64,000 nt of DNA. It comes from Micromonospora musae. GTDB taxonomy: Bacteria > Actinomycetota > Actinomycetes > Mycobacteriales > Micromonosporaceae. This document shows, piece after piece, positions 35,061 to 43,240 of the stretch (positions are counted from its first letter, which is position 1; every line of letters starts with the position of its first letter). Under the pieces are notes generated by a model. It was not told where the DNA came from. It ran no database searches and saw only the letters and a program-made list of their open reading frames with translations. Made by a program: the position numbers and the translations under genes. The DNA is taken from assembly GCF_003626635.1 (NCBI RefSeq), contig NZ_RAZT01000010.1, positions 1 through 64,000 of the forward strand, read 5' to 3'.

Positions 35061-36187
35061 CCAGCGTCGGCCAGCGGCTGGCCGCGATCCGGGGTGGGGT
35101 CCAACCCGCTCGGCACAACGCCCGGACGATCGCGGCCCTCACCGGCAACCCGGGCTGCGCGCGCCGTGCGGTGCTCGACTGCGCGGGCGTGGACAAGCAG
35201 CGTCTGGCCGCCTACATCGACTACCCGGCCCGGTTCGGCCAGTCGCAGTTCGCCATCACCCGGGGCAACGCCTTCGAAGCCCAGGTCAAGGCCAACGGCT
35301 GCGCCGAGCTGCTGCGGTTGCTGCGCGAGCAGCTCGACCTGGACATCCCGGAGGTCTCCTACGACGACCTCGAGTCGGTCGCCGGCCACGAGAGCCAGGA
35401 CCTCCGATACGCCCGCTCGCGCGCCCTGCTCACCCGGGCCGCCGCGCAGGCCGAGGGCGCCGGCACGCTCTTCGACCACCCGCTGCTGCGGCTCGAGGTC
35501 GCCGGTCAGCAGGCCTACCTCGAGCCGGACCTGATCGCGTTCCAGCACGCCGGCCGGTTCCACGTCGTGGAGATCAAGTCCTTCGCCGTCATAGACGGGC
35601 AGGCCGACGCCGGCAAGGTGGCGGCCGCCGCGATCCAGGCCGCCGTGTACGTCCTGGCTATGCGCCGGATGCTCGAGGAAGCCGGCCACGACCCGGAGAG
35701 CGTGTCGCACGACGTTGTGCTGGTGTGCCCTCGGAACTTCTCCAACCAGCCGATGGCCGTCCTGGTCGATGTGCGGAAGCAGCTCGCCGTCTTGCGTCGG
35801 CAGCTCTCCCGGATGACCCGCATCGACGCGCTGCTGGCCGAGCTGCCAGCCACCCTCACCTTCGACCTGGCCCCAGACGACCAGGGTGTGCCCACCCGCT
35901 CGCCGGCCTCGCTCGTCGCGGCCCTCGAGGCGGTGGAGGCGCGCTACTCGCCCGAGTGCCTGGCCAGCTGCGAGCTGGCGTTCTTCTGCCGGCACGAGGC
36001 CCGAGGCTGCACCGCGGCCCTCGGCAAGGCCGCCCGCGAGGAGCTGGGCGGCATCGAGCGGGTGGAGACCGCGCTGGCCATCGCCCGTAACCAACTGGCG
36101 CCCGCCGAGGACCAGAAAGAGGCGGCGGAACTGCTGCGCGCAGCCGGCCGGCTCCGGGCCGAGCTGATGAGCGGAGTCGCCGGATGA
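35057..36187 (+). CDS. Cas4-like PD-(D/E)XK nuclease with Fe-S cysteines
   Basis: A 376-residue RecB-type nuclease. The active-site residues are seen in YLEPDLIAFQ (about 154-163) and FHVVEIKSFAV (about 167-177), that is E-P-D followed by E-I-K. Cysteines flank the domain: Cys34 and Cys42 at the N-terminus (GNPGCARRAVLDCAG) and a cluster near 300-320 (SPECLASCELAFFCRHEARG). One N-terminal plus three C-terminal cysteines is the Fe-S arrangement of Cas4 and AddB-like nucleases. There is no CRISPR array or other cas gene, so it works in another context. It overlaps both neighbours by 4 bp. Confidence 0.82.
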   Translation: MTSVGQRLAAIRGGVQPARHNARTIAALTGNPGCARRAVLDCAGVDKQRLAAYIDYPARFGQSQFAITRGNAFEAQVKANGCAELLRLLREQLDLDIPEVSYDDLESVAGHESQDLRYARSRALLTRAAAQAEGAGTLFDHPLLRLEVAGQQAYLEPDLIAFQHAGRFHVVEIKSFAVIDGQADAGKVAAAAIQAAVYVLAMRRMLEEAGHDPESVSHDVVLVCPRNFSNQPMAVLVDVRKQLAVLRRQLSRMTRIDALLAELPATLTFDLAPDDQGVPTRSPASLVAALEAVEARYSPECLASCELAFFCRHEARGCTAALGKAAREELGGIERVETALAIARNQLAPAEDQKEAAELLRAAGRLRAELMSGVAG

Positions 36188-37698
36188 GCACCCTGACCAC
36201 GCTCGCGCGGGCGGAGGCCGTCGTCGAAGGCGTCGCCCAGCGCATCACCACCGTCCGCCACGTGCACCTCGCCAAGCGGCCCCTGGTCTTCATCCCGCTC
36301 ACCATGGCCGGCGAGGCCAACGCACCGCTCGCAGCGATGGCGGGCGACGACCCAGACAACCCAACGCTGCTAATCGTGCCGCAGCCGCGGAACCGCGACC
36401 AGCGCTTCGCTTTCGCCGCCGAGCTGGCCGACATCGTCATCGGTTACGTCGACAGCTTTCTCGACGATGTAGAAGAGGTGACGACGAACAGGGGCAAAGA
36501 GGTCCGACACCGGTACGCCGATGCGCCGCAGCTGCTGGTGCCCAACCCCGGGGGTGTTGGCTTCACCCGGCTCTTCGGCCGGTCCACCCGGTTCCGCCGC
36601 ACCGACGGCGACTACCCGGTGCACCCATCTGTGCCGCTGCTCGGCCGTTGGCTCACGTACTTCACCGAGCGCGCCGAGCATCCCGGCTCGTCCGCGTTGG
36701 TGCCGATGACGCAGGCGCTCACGATGCACTGGGCCACCGGACAGAGCCCACTCGAGGACGCGCAGCTCGCCGCGTTCATGGGGTGGATCGCCCCGCCGGA
36801 CGGCCTGACCGGCGCCGAGGCTGCGACCGCCGCCGAAGACCCGGTGACCTGGCCGCCCGCGGGACCCGCCACCGATCCGACGTTCGACAACGAGGTCCTG
36901 GCACCGGCCATGGCCGCCTACGACCGAGCCGTCGCCACCGACTCCCACGTCGACCGGCGGCGCGGCGAGCTGGAGGAGGCCCTGCGCACGCAGCTCGAGC
37001 CGACTTGGCGGCTGATGTGGCACGCGGTCTCGCTGCTGCGTGACCTGCCGGCCGGAGCGAGCGTGGCGAAACGGTGGGCGGAGGACCGGGACGCATTCAC
37101 CAACTTCACGGAGCAGCTCGACGCGGGCGGCTTCCCGCAGCCGCGGCGGGATGGGGCGGTCGCCGCGGCCCGGCGGCTGCACCGGATGGAACGGGCGCTC
37201 ACCTCGTACGAGGTGCAGCGGGCCTACGACGACCCGATGGTGATGGCCGACTACCGCCTCACCGGAGAGGCGTTCGTCGGCGACGTGACGGCCGCCCATC
37301 CGACGCGGGTGGACACCAGCGGGAAGAAACGGGTGCTGCGCCCGTGGATCGCGGTGACCACCACCGACCCGGTGATGGTCACGCCGGGCACGACGTTGCT
37401 CTCGCCCGAACAGCCCGATGGGCAGAAGGCGCGAGTGATGTCGGTGACGCGGAAGGACGACGGCACGACCGCGGTCGTGCTGGAGCTGACCGGTGGGATG
37501 GGACGCTCGCTCACCCCGGCCCCCGGCAGCGTGCCGGAGGTAGGGAAGCGGATCTGCTACACCACGCTCAGCGACTCCTTCATGCCGCCAGGCTCCTTCC
37601 CATCGCGCGAGGAAACGCCGTGGACCCACGGCGGCCCGCCAGCGCCGTACGAGGACAGCGCACCGACCGCCGAAGACGCCCGCGAAGAGTGGTCGTGA
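36184..37698 (+). CDS. Unknown protein, third gene of five-gene operon
   Basis: The 504-residue protein has no motif I can name. It starts MSTLTTLARAEAVVEGVAQR, contains AELADIVIGYVDSFLDDVEE near residue 90 and a long helical middle (RRGELEEALRTQLEPTWRLM). The last 100 residues look like a beta barrel: TTTDPVMVTPGTTLLSPEQP, then VMSVTRKDDGTTAVVLELTG and GSVPEVGKRICYTTL. Such small barrels occur as accessory domains of Upf1-type helicases, and a helicase of that class is encoded two genes later, so a helicase subunit or nucleic-acid-binding role is possible. It starts in the stop of the nuclease gene. The gap to the next gene is 61 bp. Confidence 0.6.
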   Translation: MSTLTTLARAEAVVEGVAQRITTVRHVHLAKRPLVFIPLTMAGEANAPLAAMAGDDPDNPTLLIVPQPRNRDQRFAFAAELADIVIGYVDSFLDDVEEVTTNRGKEVRHRYADAPQLLVPNPGGVGFTRLFGRSTRFRRTDGDYPVHPSVPLLGRWLTYFTERAEHPGSSALVPMTQALTMHWATGQSPLEDAQLAAFMGWIAPPDGLTGAEAATAAEDPVTWPPAGPATDPTFDNEVLAPAMAAYDRAVATDSHVDRRRGELEEALRTQLEPTWRLMWHAVSLLRDLPAGASVAKRWAEDRDAFTNFTEQLDAGGFPQPRRDGAVAAARRLHRMERALTSYEVQRAYDDPMVMADYRLTGEAFVGDVTAAHPTRVDTSGKKRVLRPWIAVTTTDPVMVTPGTTLLSPEQPDGQKARVMSVTRKDDGTTAVVLELTGGMGRSLTPAPGSVPEVGKRICYTTLSDSFMPPGSFPSREETPWTHGGPPAPYEDSAPTAEDAREEWS

Positions 37699-37759
37699 CG
37701 TTTCGGCCCGCAGCATCGCTAGTCAACGACCAACCAATCAGATCCGTGGGGGAGCTGAG

Positions 37760-40102
37760 TTGAGCAAGTTGGGCACCATCCTCGACCAGATTGACTCGGG
37801 CACCGTGCTGCTGCCCGAGTTCCAGCGCGGCTACGTGTGGAACCGGGATCAGGTACGCGGCCTGATGCGCTCGCTCTACCTCGGCTTCCCCGTCGGCGGG
37901 CTGCTGGTGTGGGAGACGGAAGCCGACCACGGTTCGGTCCGGGGCAGCGACCACGTCGGCGGCGGGGTGAAGCTGCTGCTCCTCGATGGGCAGCAGCGGA
38001 TCACCTCCCTCTACGGCGTGGTTCGCGGCAAGCCACCGGCGTTCTTCGAGGGTGACCCGGCAGCCTTCACCGGGCTGCGGTTCAACGTCGAGGAGGAGAC
38101 CTTCGAGTTCTACGCGCCGGCGAAGATGAAGGACGACCCCACCTGGGTCGATGTCACCGCCCTGTTCGTCGAGGGACTGGAAGCGCAGATCGGGAAGCTG
38201 AACGCGCACCCGTCGGTTGCGCCGCGAATCGTGGCGTACATGACCCGGCTGAGCCGGCTGCGCAATCTTCTCGAGCGTGAGTTCCATCAGGAGAAGATCA
38301 CCGGGGCGGACAAGGGTGTCGAGGTGGTCGTCGACATCTTCAACCGGGTCAACTCGGGCGGCACTAAACTCTCGAAGGGTGACCTGGCGCTGGCGAAGAT
38401 CTGCGCCGACTGGCCCGAGGCCCGTTCGACGATGCGCAAGCACCTGGGCACCTGGTCGACCGCCGGGTTCCAGTTCAATCTCGACTGGCTGCTGCGGAAC
38501 GTCAACGCGGTAGCGACGGGCCGCGCCCAGTTCGAGTTCCTGGAGGCGGTCGGCTCGACCGACTTCGCGCAGGCGCTGACCTCGAGCGAGCGCTACATCA
38601 GCGGCTTCCTCGACGTGGTCTCCGGCCGGCTTGGCCTCGACCACGACCGGGTGCTGATGGGCCGCTACGCCTTCCCGGTAGTCTCCCGCTTCCTGCACCT
38701 CAACGGCGGCACCTTCGCCGACGCGACCGAACGCGACCGGGTCCTCTTCTGGTACATCCACGCCGCGCTGTGGGGACGCTTCGCCGGCTCCACCGAAACG
38801 ATCCTCACCCAGGACTACGAGACGGCCGCCCGCAGCGGCATCGATGGCCTGATTACCAGCCTGGCCCGCTGGCGCGGCGGCAACCTGGTAATCGACGGGC
38901 AGGACTTCGAGGGCTTCGGCCGCGGTTCCCGCTTCTACCCTCTGCTCTACCTGCTCACCCGGGTGCTCGGCGCCCGCGACTTCGGCTCGGGCCTGGAACT
39001 CAAGAGCGAGATGCTGGGCCACCTCACCTCGCTCCAGGTGCACCACATCTTCCCCAAGGCGCTGCTCTACAAGCACGGCTACGGCCGGGCCGAGGTCAAC
39101 GCTGTCGCCAACTTCGCCTTCCTCACTCAGCAAACCAACCTCGCCATCGGCAAGCGGCCGCCGGAGGACTACTTCGCCGAGACCCAGCAGAAGCACCCGG
39201 GCGCGCTTGAATCCCAGTGGATCCCGACTGACCCGCAGCTGTGGCGGCCCGACCGATACCTCGATTTCCTCGCCGCACGCCGGGAGCTGCTGGCCAACGC
39301 CGCCAACGGATTCCTCGCCGGCCTCCGGGACGGCACCAAGCCGGCCGCCGAGCCGCTGCGACCGGTGGTCGTGGTCACCGAGGAGGAGGTTGACGACGTC
39401 CGCGCCGGGCAGGTGAAGGCCCTCGTCGAGGAGCTGGTCACCGCGGGATGCGCCGAGCCGGCGCTCGACAGCGAGATCGCCGACCCGGCCACCGGGCGGG
39501 TGCTGGGCGTCGCGGAGGCGTACTGGCCGGACGGCCTGCAACCGGGGCTGGGCAACCCGGTCGTGCTGGAGCTGGACGCCAACCCGGAGCTGGCGCGGAT
39601 GGAGGAGCTCGGCTACGAGGTCTTCACCTCGGTCGACGCCCTTCGCGGTTACGTCGCGCGGCGCAACGAGCAGGCGGCGGGGCTCACCGACGGCGACGGT
39701 GAGCCGCTCGGCGAGGAGACGGATGTCGACGGCGAGGCGGCCAGCGGCTCGCAGAGTGCGGTCGTACCGGCCCAGTCCGGCGGCGACCAGGGCACGGTCG
39801 CGGACTTCGAGCGGGCGATGCGCGGGGTGTACGAGGCAGCGCGGCGCGAGGCCGGCTACAACGCCACCTACTTCCTCGGCATGATCGCCGAGCATGGTGG
39901 GCTCGCCACCGCCAAGAAGCTGCTCGCCAGCCCGGTCGTGTCCGACGGGTTCGCGGCGCTGTGGGAACGGGGGCGACTCGACCTCACGGTGGAGGCCCTG
40001 GTGGTCAAGGACGAGTACGAGTCGCTCTTCACGCCCCACGAGCTCGATATCGCCCGGCACCGCCTGCGACAGTTCGACTTCGACCTCTCGGCACGGCGGT
40101 GA
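37760..40102 (+). CDS. DUF262/HNH protein, GmrSD-related
   Basis: A 780-residue protein. The N-terminus is a ParB-like DUF262 domain (LLPEFQRGYVWNRDQVRGLM; LLLDGQQRITSLYGV at about residues 75-90). A DUF1524-like HNH motif follows at about residue 427 (LQVHHIFPKALLYKHGYGRA, then NFAFLTQQTNLAIGKRPPED). The last 300 residues are acidic then helical and unassigned. In GmrSD-type type IV enzymes the DUF262 half hydrolyses nucleotide and the HNH half cuts modified DNA. The start is a TTG at 37760 supported by GGGGGAG 6 nt upstream. The stop overlaps the helicase start (GTGA). Confidence 0.82.
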   Translation: MSKLGTILDQIDSGTVLLPEFQRGYVWNRDQVRGLMRSLYLGFPVGGLLVWETEADHGSVRGSDHVGGGVKLLLLDGQQRITSLYGVVRGKPPAFFEGDPAAFTGLRFNVEEETFEFYAPAKMKDDPTWVDVTALFVEGLEAQIGKLNAHPSVAPRIVAYMTRLSRLRNLLEREFHQEKITGADKGVEVVVDIFNRVNSGGTKLSKGDLALAKICADWPEARSTMRKHLGTWSTAGFQFNLDWLLRNVNAVATGRAQFEFLEAVGSTDFAQALTSSERYISGFLDVVSGRLGLDHDRVLMGRYAFPVVSRFLHLNGGTFADATERDRVLFWYIHAALWGRFAGSTETILTQDYETAARSGIDGLITSLARWRGGNLVIDGQDFEGFGRGSRFYPLLYLLTRVLGARDFGSGLELKSEMLGHLTSLQVHHIFPKALLYKHGYGRAEVNAVANFAFLTQQTNLAIGKRPPEDYFAETQQKHPGALESQWIPTDPQLWRPDRYLDFLAARRELLANAANGFLAGLRDGTKPAAEPLRPVVVVTEEEVDDVRAGQVKALVEELVTAGCAEPALDSEIADPATGRVLGVAEAYWPDGLQPGLGNPVVLELDANPELARMEELGYEVFTSVDALRGYVARRNEQAAGLTDGDGEPLGEETDVDGEAASGSQSAVVPAQSGGDQGTVADFERAMRGVYEAARREAGYNATYFLGMIAEHGGLATAKKLLASPVVSDGFAALWERGRLDLTVEALVVKDEYESLFTPHELDIARHRLRQFDFDLSARR

Positions 40103-41466
40103 GCACCATGACCACCCTGCTCCTGCCCGACGCGCCAGCGGACCCGCCGTCGGTCCAGGCCGAGCGCGTCATCACCGAGGTGCTGGCCGACCTGCGTACC
40201 GGCCTGCACCGCGGCGTCGTGGTCGACTCGCCGCCCGGGGCCGGCAAATCGACCCTCGTCGTCCGCGCCGCTGCCGAACTGGCCCGCGCCGGCGAGCCGC
40301 TGATCGTGATCGCGCAGACCAACGAGCAGGTCGACGACCTGATCGACCGCCTCGCGCAGAAGGCGCCCGAGCTGCACATCGGGCGGCTCTCGGCGACCGA
40401 CTACGCGGCGACCGACCGGATCAAGCAGTACGCCACCGTCCGGGTCGCCGCCAAGGTCGCCGACCTCGGTGGTCCCTCCGTCATCATCGGTACGGCCGCC
40501 AAGTGGGCCATGGTGTCCGAAGGCTGCTGGCCGTGGGCGATCGTCGACGAGGCGTACCAGATGCGGTCGGACGCCCTGCTGCGCGTGGCCGGACGGTTCG
40601 AGCGGGCGCTGTTCGTCGGAGACCCGGGCCAGCTCGACCCGTTCTCCACCGTCGACACCGAGCGGTGGACCGGGCTGACCTGGGACCCGATGCAGTCCGC
40701 GGTGGCGGCGCTGCTGCGGCACAATCCCGACCTGCCGGTGCACCGGCTGCCGGTGTCGTGGCGACTGCCTCCCTCGGCGGCGCCCGTGGTGGCCCAGGCG
40801 TTCTATCCCTTCACCGGGTTCCGGGCCGGCACGACCGCTTGTGAGAGGTCACTGTCGTTCACCACGGCTGGGTTCGGGCACGGGCCCGTCGACGCGGCCG
40901 TGGAGACGGCGGCAGCGACCGGATGGGCGCTCTACGAGCTGCCGGCCCGGCACACGCTGCGGACCGACGTGGAGGCGGCCGCGGCGTGTGCCGCCCTGGC
41001 GCGCCGGGTGCTAGAGCGGGGAGCGGTTGCAGTCTCCGAACGCGAACCAGGCGGAGCGCCGGTCACCGCGGGCCGGATCGCCATTGGGGCCGCGCACCGC
41101 GACCAGGTGGCGGCCATCCGTGCGCACCTCGGCGAGGCCGGACCGGACATTACCGTCGACACCGCCAACCGGCTCCAGGGCCGGGAGTACGACGTGACGA
41201 TAGTCCTGCATCCGCTGTCGGGACGGCGGGACGCGACGGCGTTCCATCTGGAGTCGGGGCGGCTGTGCGTGCTCACGTCGCGGCACCGGCACGCCTGCAT
41301 CGTGGTAGCCCGAGCAGGGATCGCCGAGCTGCTGGACGCCCACCCGTCAGGCGAGCCGGTCCACCTCAACGTCCCGGTCAAGTTCCCCGACGGCTGGGAG
41401 GCGAACCAGTCGGTGTTGGCGCACTTGAAGTCATCGAAAGTAAGGGTCGTTATGGCGGCGCCTTGA
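40099..41466 (+). CDS. SF1 (Upf1/Dna2-like) helicase, last gene of five-gene operon
   Basis: The 455-residue protein is a compact superfamily-1 helicase. Walker A is DSPPGAGKSTLVV (about residue 43), motif II is AIVDEAYQMRSDALL (about 149), motif III is FVGDPGQLDPF (about 173), motif V is DTANRLQGREYDVTIVLHPL (about 355) and motif VI is VLTSRHRHACIVVA (about 391). The GTG at 40099 overlaps the stop of the DUF262 gene; an ATG lies three codons later. As the ATP-driven member of the operon it could unwind or translocate DNA for the Cas4-like and HNH nucleases. Confidence 0.82.
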   Translation: MSTMTTLLLPDAPADPPSVQAERVITEVLADLRTGLHRGVVVDSPPGAGKSTLVVRAAAELARAGEPLIVIAQTNEQVDDLIDRLAQKAPELHIGRLSATDYAATDRIKQYATVRVAAKVADLGGPSVIIGTAAKWAMVSEGCWPWAIVDEAYQMRSDALLRVAGRFERALFVGDPGQLDPFSTVDTERWTGLTWDPMQSAVAALLRHNPDLPVHRLPVSWRLPPSAAPVVAQAFYPFTGFRAGTTACERSLSFTTAGFGHGPVDAAVETAAATGWALYELPARHTLRTDVEAAAACAALARRVLERGAVAVSEREPGGAPVTAGRIAIGAAHRDQVAAIRAHLGEAGPDITVDTANRLQGREYDVTIVLHPLSGRRDATAFHLESGRLCVLTSRHRHACIVVARAGIAELLDAHPSGEPVHLNVPVKFPDGWEANQSVLAHLKSSKVRVVMAAP

Positions 41467-41487
41467 GTCGCGGCGGTGACGCGGGAT

Positions 41488-41674
41488 CTTTGACCGGTAA
41501 GAGAGGTAAAGGTAGAGACGCAAGTTCATGCGCTACAGGTGGTGTTCATGCAGCCCGCAGCGGCTGACCGACCGGGAAGCCTCGGCATCCGTGGCTACGG
41601 CTACGGTTGGGCCCGCACGGAGGCGGAACGCAGTTCGCGAGGAGACAACAGCAAATGATGGCCTTTGACCGGTA
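41488..41674 (+). repeat. Pair of 12-bp direct repeats in the type I RM leader
   Basis: CTTTGACCGGTA occurs at 41488-41499 and again at 41663-41674, just 6 bp before the hsdM start. The first copy includes a TTGACC -35 box with TAGAGA 17 bp further on, so it may be the RM promoter. The second copy overlaps the translation start region. Between them I see no gene. The repeats may be binding sites for a regulator or an MTase-dependent control. Confidence 0.4.
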
Positions 41675-41680
41675 CCCAGC

Positions 41681-43240
41681 ATGAGTGACCGCAATGCGCG
41701 AGCCTCCGCGCCCCAGGACACGCTTCCCATTCCGATGAGCCTGTCAGAGCTGGAGCAGTACCTCGCCCGGGCCGCTGATCTGCTGCGCGGGAGCATCGAC
41801 CAGGCGGACTTCAAGGCGTACATCTTCCCGTTGATGTTCTTCAAGCGGATCAGCGACGTCTACGCCGAGGAGTACGAGCGGGCACTGGCGGAGTCGGACG
41901 GCGACCACGAGTACGCGTCGTTCGCCGAGCACCACCGCTTCCGAATCCCCAGCGGCAGCCTGTGGGAGGACGTTCGGGCCCGCACGGAGAACGTCGGACA
42001 GGCCCTGGTGACCGCCTTCCGCGCGATAGAGAAGAGCAACCAGGGCGTGCTCTACGGGATCTTCGGCAACGCCGCGTGGACCAACAAGGACAAGCTGCCC
42101 GACGCCAAGCTGCGCGACCTCATCGAGCACTTCTCCACGAGAACGCTAAGTAATGCGGCGGTCACGCCAGATGTGTTCGGGCAGGCGTACGAGTACCTCA
42201 TCAAGCGATTCGCCGACCAGTCCAACAAGAAGGCCGGCGAATATTACACCCCGCGCTCGGTGGTCAAACTGCTCGTCAACATCCTCGACCCGCAGGAAAG
42301 CGAGACGGTCTATGACCCGGCCTGCGGCACGGGCGGCATGCTCATCGAGGTCATCGAGCATGTGAAGCGCCAGGGCGGCCGGCCCGAGACTGTCTTGGGC
42401 AAGCTCTACGGCCAGGAGAAGGTGCTCGCCACCTCCGGCATCGCCCGGATGAATCTGCTTCTGCACGGCTTCGAGGACTTCCGCATCGAACGGGATGACA
42501 CCCTGCGCTCACCAACCTTCTTCGACGGCTCGCGACTCGCTCAGTTCGACTGCGTCATCGCCAACCCGCCGTTCTCGCTGAAGAACTGGGGCGATGAGGC
42601 GTGGGCCTCGGACCGGTGGGGCCGCAATAGCCTCGGGGGTGTCCCCCCCAAGGGGTACGCCGACTGGGCTTGGGTCCAGCACATGATCACATCGACGGCA
42701 CCCAGGACCGGCCGCGTGGCCGTGGTTCTGCCGCAGGGCGCGTTGTTCCGCCAGGGTGCTGAGGGGCGCATCCGGGAGTATTTCCTCGACGCGGACCTTA
42801 TCGAGGCCGTGATCGGCCTTGCGCCCAATCTCTTCTACGGCACCGGCCTGGCGGCGTGCGTGCTGATCCTGCGCCCACGCAAGCCCGATGATCGCAAGGG
42901 CAAGATGTTGTTTATCAATGGCCAGACGCTGTTCAAGCGCGGCCGCAACCAGAACACCCTCGAAGCCGAGCACGCCGACATCCTGCTGCGGGCCTACCAG
43001 GCGTTCGCTGACGAACCCGGCCTGGCTGCGGTCGCCACGCTCGACGATATCAAGGCCAACGTCTATAACCTCAACATCCCGGTGTACGTAGCCCCTGCGG
43101 ACGACGGCGAACAGGGCACGCTGGAGCAGGCCCTCGCCGACCTCGAAGCCGCCCACGCCGCCGCCCGCGAGACCCGCGCCGCGCTGGACGCGGAACTCGC
43201 CAAGTGGGGCCGCCTCGTCCGGAAGGAGACGACCGCATGA
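41681..43240 (+). CDS. hsdM: Type I restriction-modification M subunit (first copy)
   Basis: A 519-residue N6-adenine DNA methyltransferase. The N-terminal helical domain begins LEQYLARAADLLRGSIDQAD and FKAYIFPLMFFKRISDVYAE. Motif I is VYDPACGTGGMLIEVIEH (about residue 208) and motif IV is the catalytic NPPF in DCVIANPPFSLKNWGD (about 290). ATG 41681 lacks a ribosome site and a second in-frame ATG at 41735 would still keep the whole conserved fold. It heads an M-M-S-R operon in which each gene overlaps the next by 4 bp. Confidence 0.93.
   Translation: MSDRNARASAPQDTLPIPMSLSELEQYLARAADLLRGSIDQADFKAYIFPLMFFKRISDVYAEEYERALAESDGDHEYASFAEHHRFRIPSGSLWEDVRARTENVGQALVTAFRAIEKSNQGVLYGIFGNAAWTNKDKLPDAKLRDLIEHFSTRTLSNAAVTPDVFGQAYEYLIKRFADQSNKKAGEYYTPRSVVKLLVNILDPQESETVYDPACGTGGMLIEVIEHVKRQGGRPETVLGKLYGQEKVLATSGIARMNLLLHGFEDFRIERDDTLRSPTFFDGSRLAQFDCVIANPPFSLKNWGDEAWASDRWGRNSLGGVPPKGYADWAWVQHMITSTAPRTGRVAVVLPQGALFRQGAEGRIREYFLDADLIEAVIGLAPNLFYGTGLAACVLILRPRKPDDRKGKMLFINGQTLFKRGRNQNTLEAEHADILLRAYQAFADEPGLAAVATLDDIKANVYNLNIPVYVAPADDGEQGTLEQALADLEAAHAAARETRAALDAELAKWGRLVRKETTA

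Noticed and set aside
34655..36094. Antisense open frame over the Cas4-like gene
   Set aside because: Shadow frame; the sense protein has conserved catalytic residues and cysteines.
35057..36187. Cas4-like gene as part of a CRISPR-Cas system
   Set aside because: No repeat-spacer array and no other cas gene anywhere in the window.
37580..40060. Antisense open frame of 826 codons opposite the DUF262 gene
   Set aside because: No recognisable domain; the sense strand encodes a DUF262-HNH protein in a tightly coupled operon.
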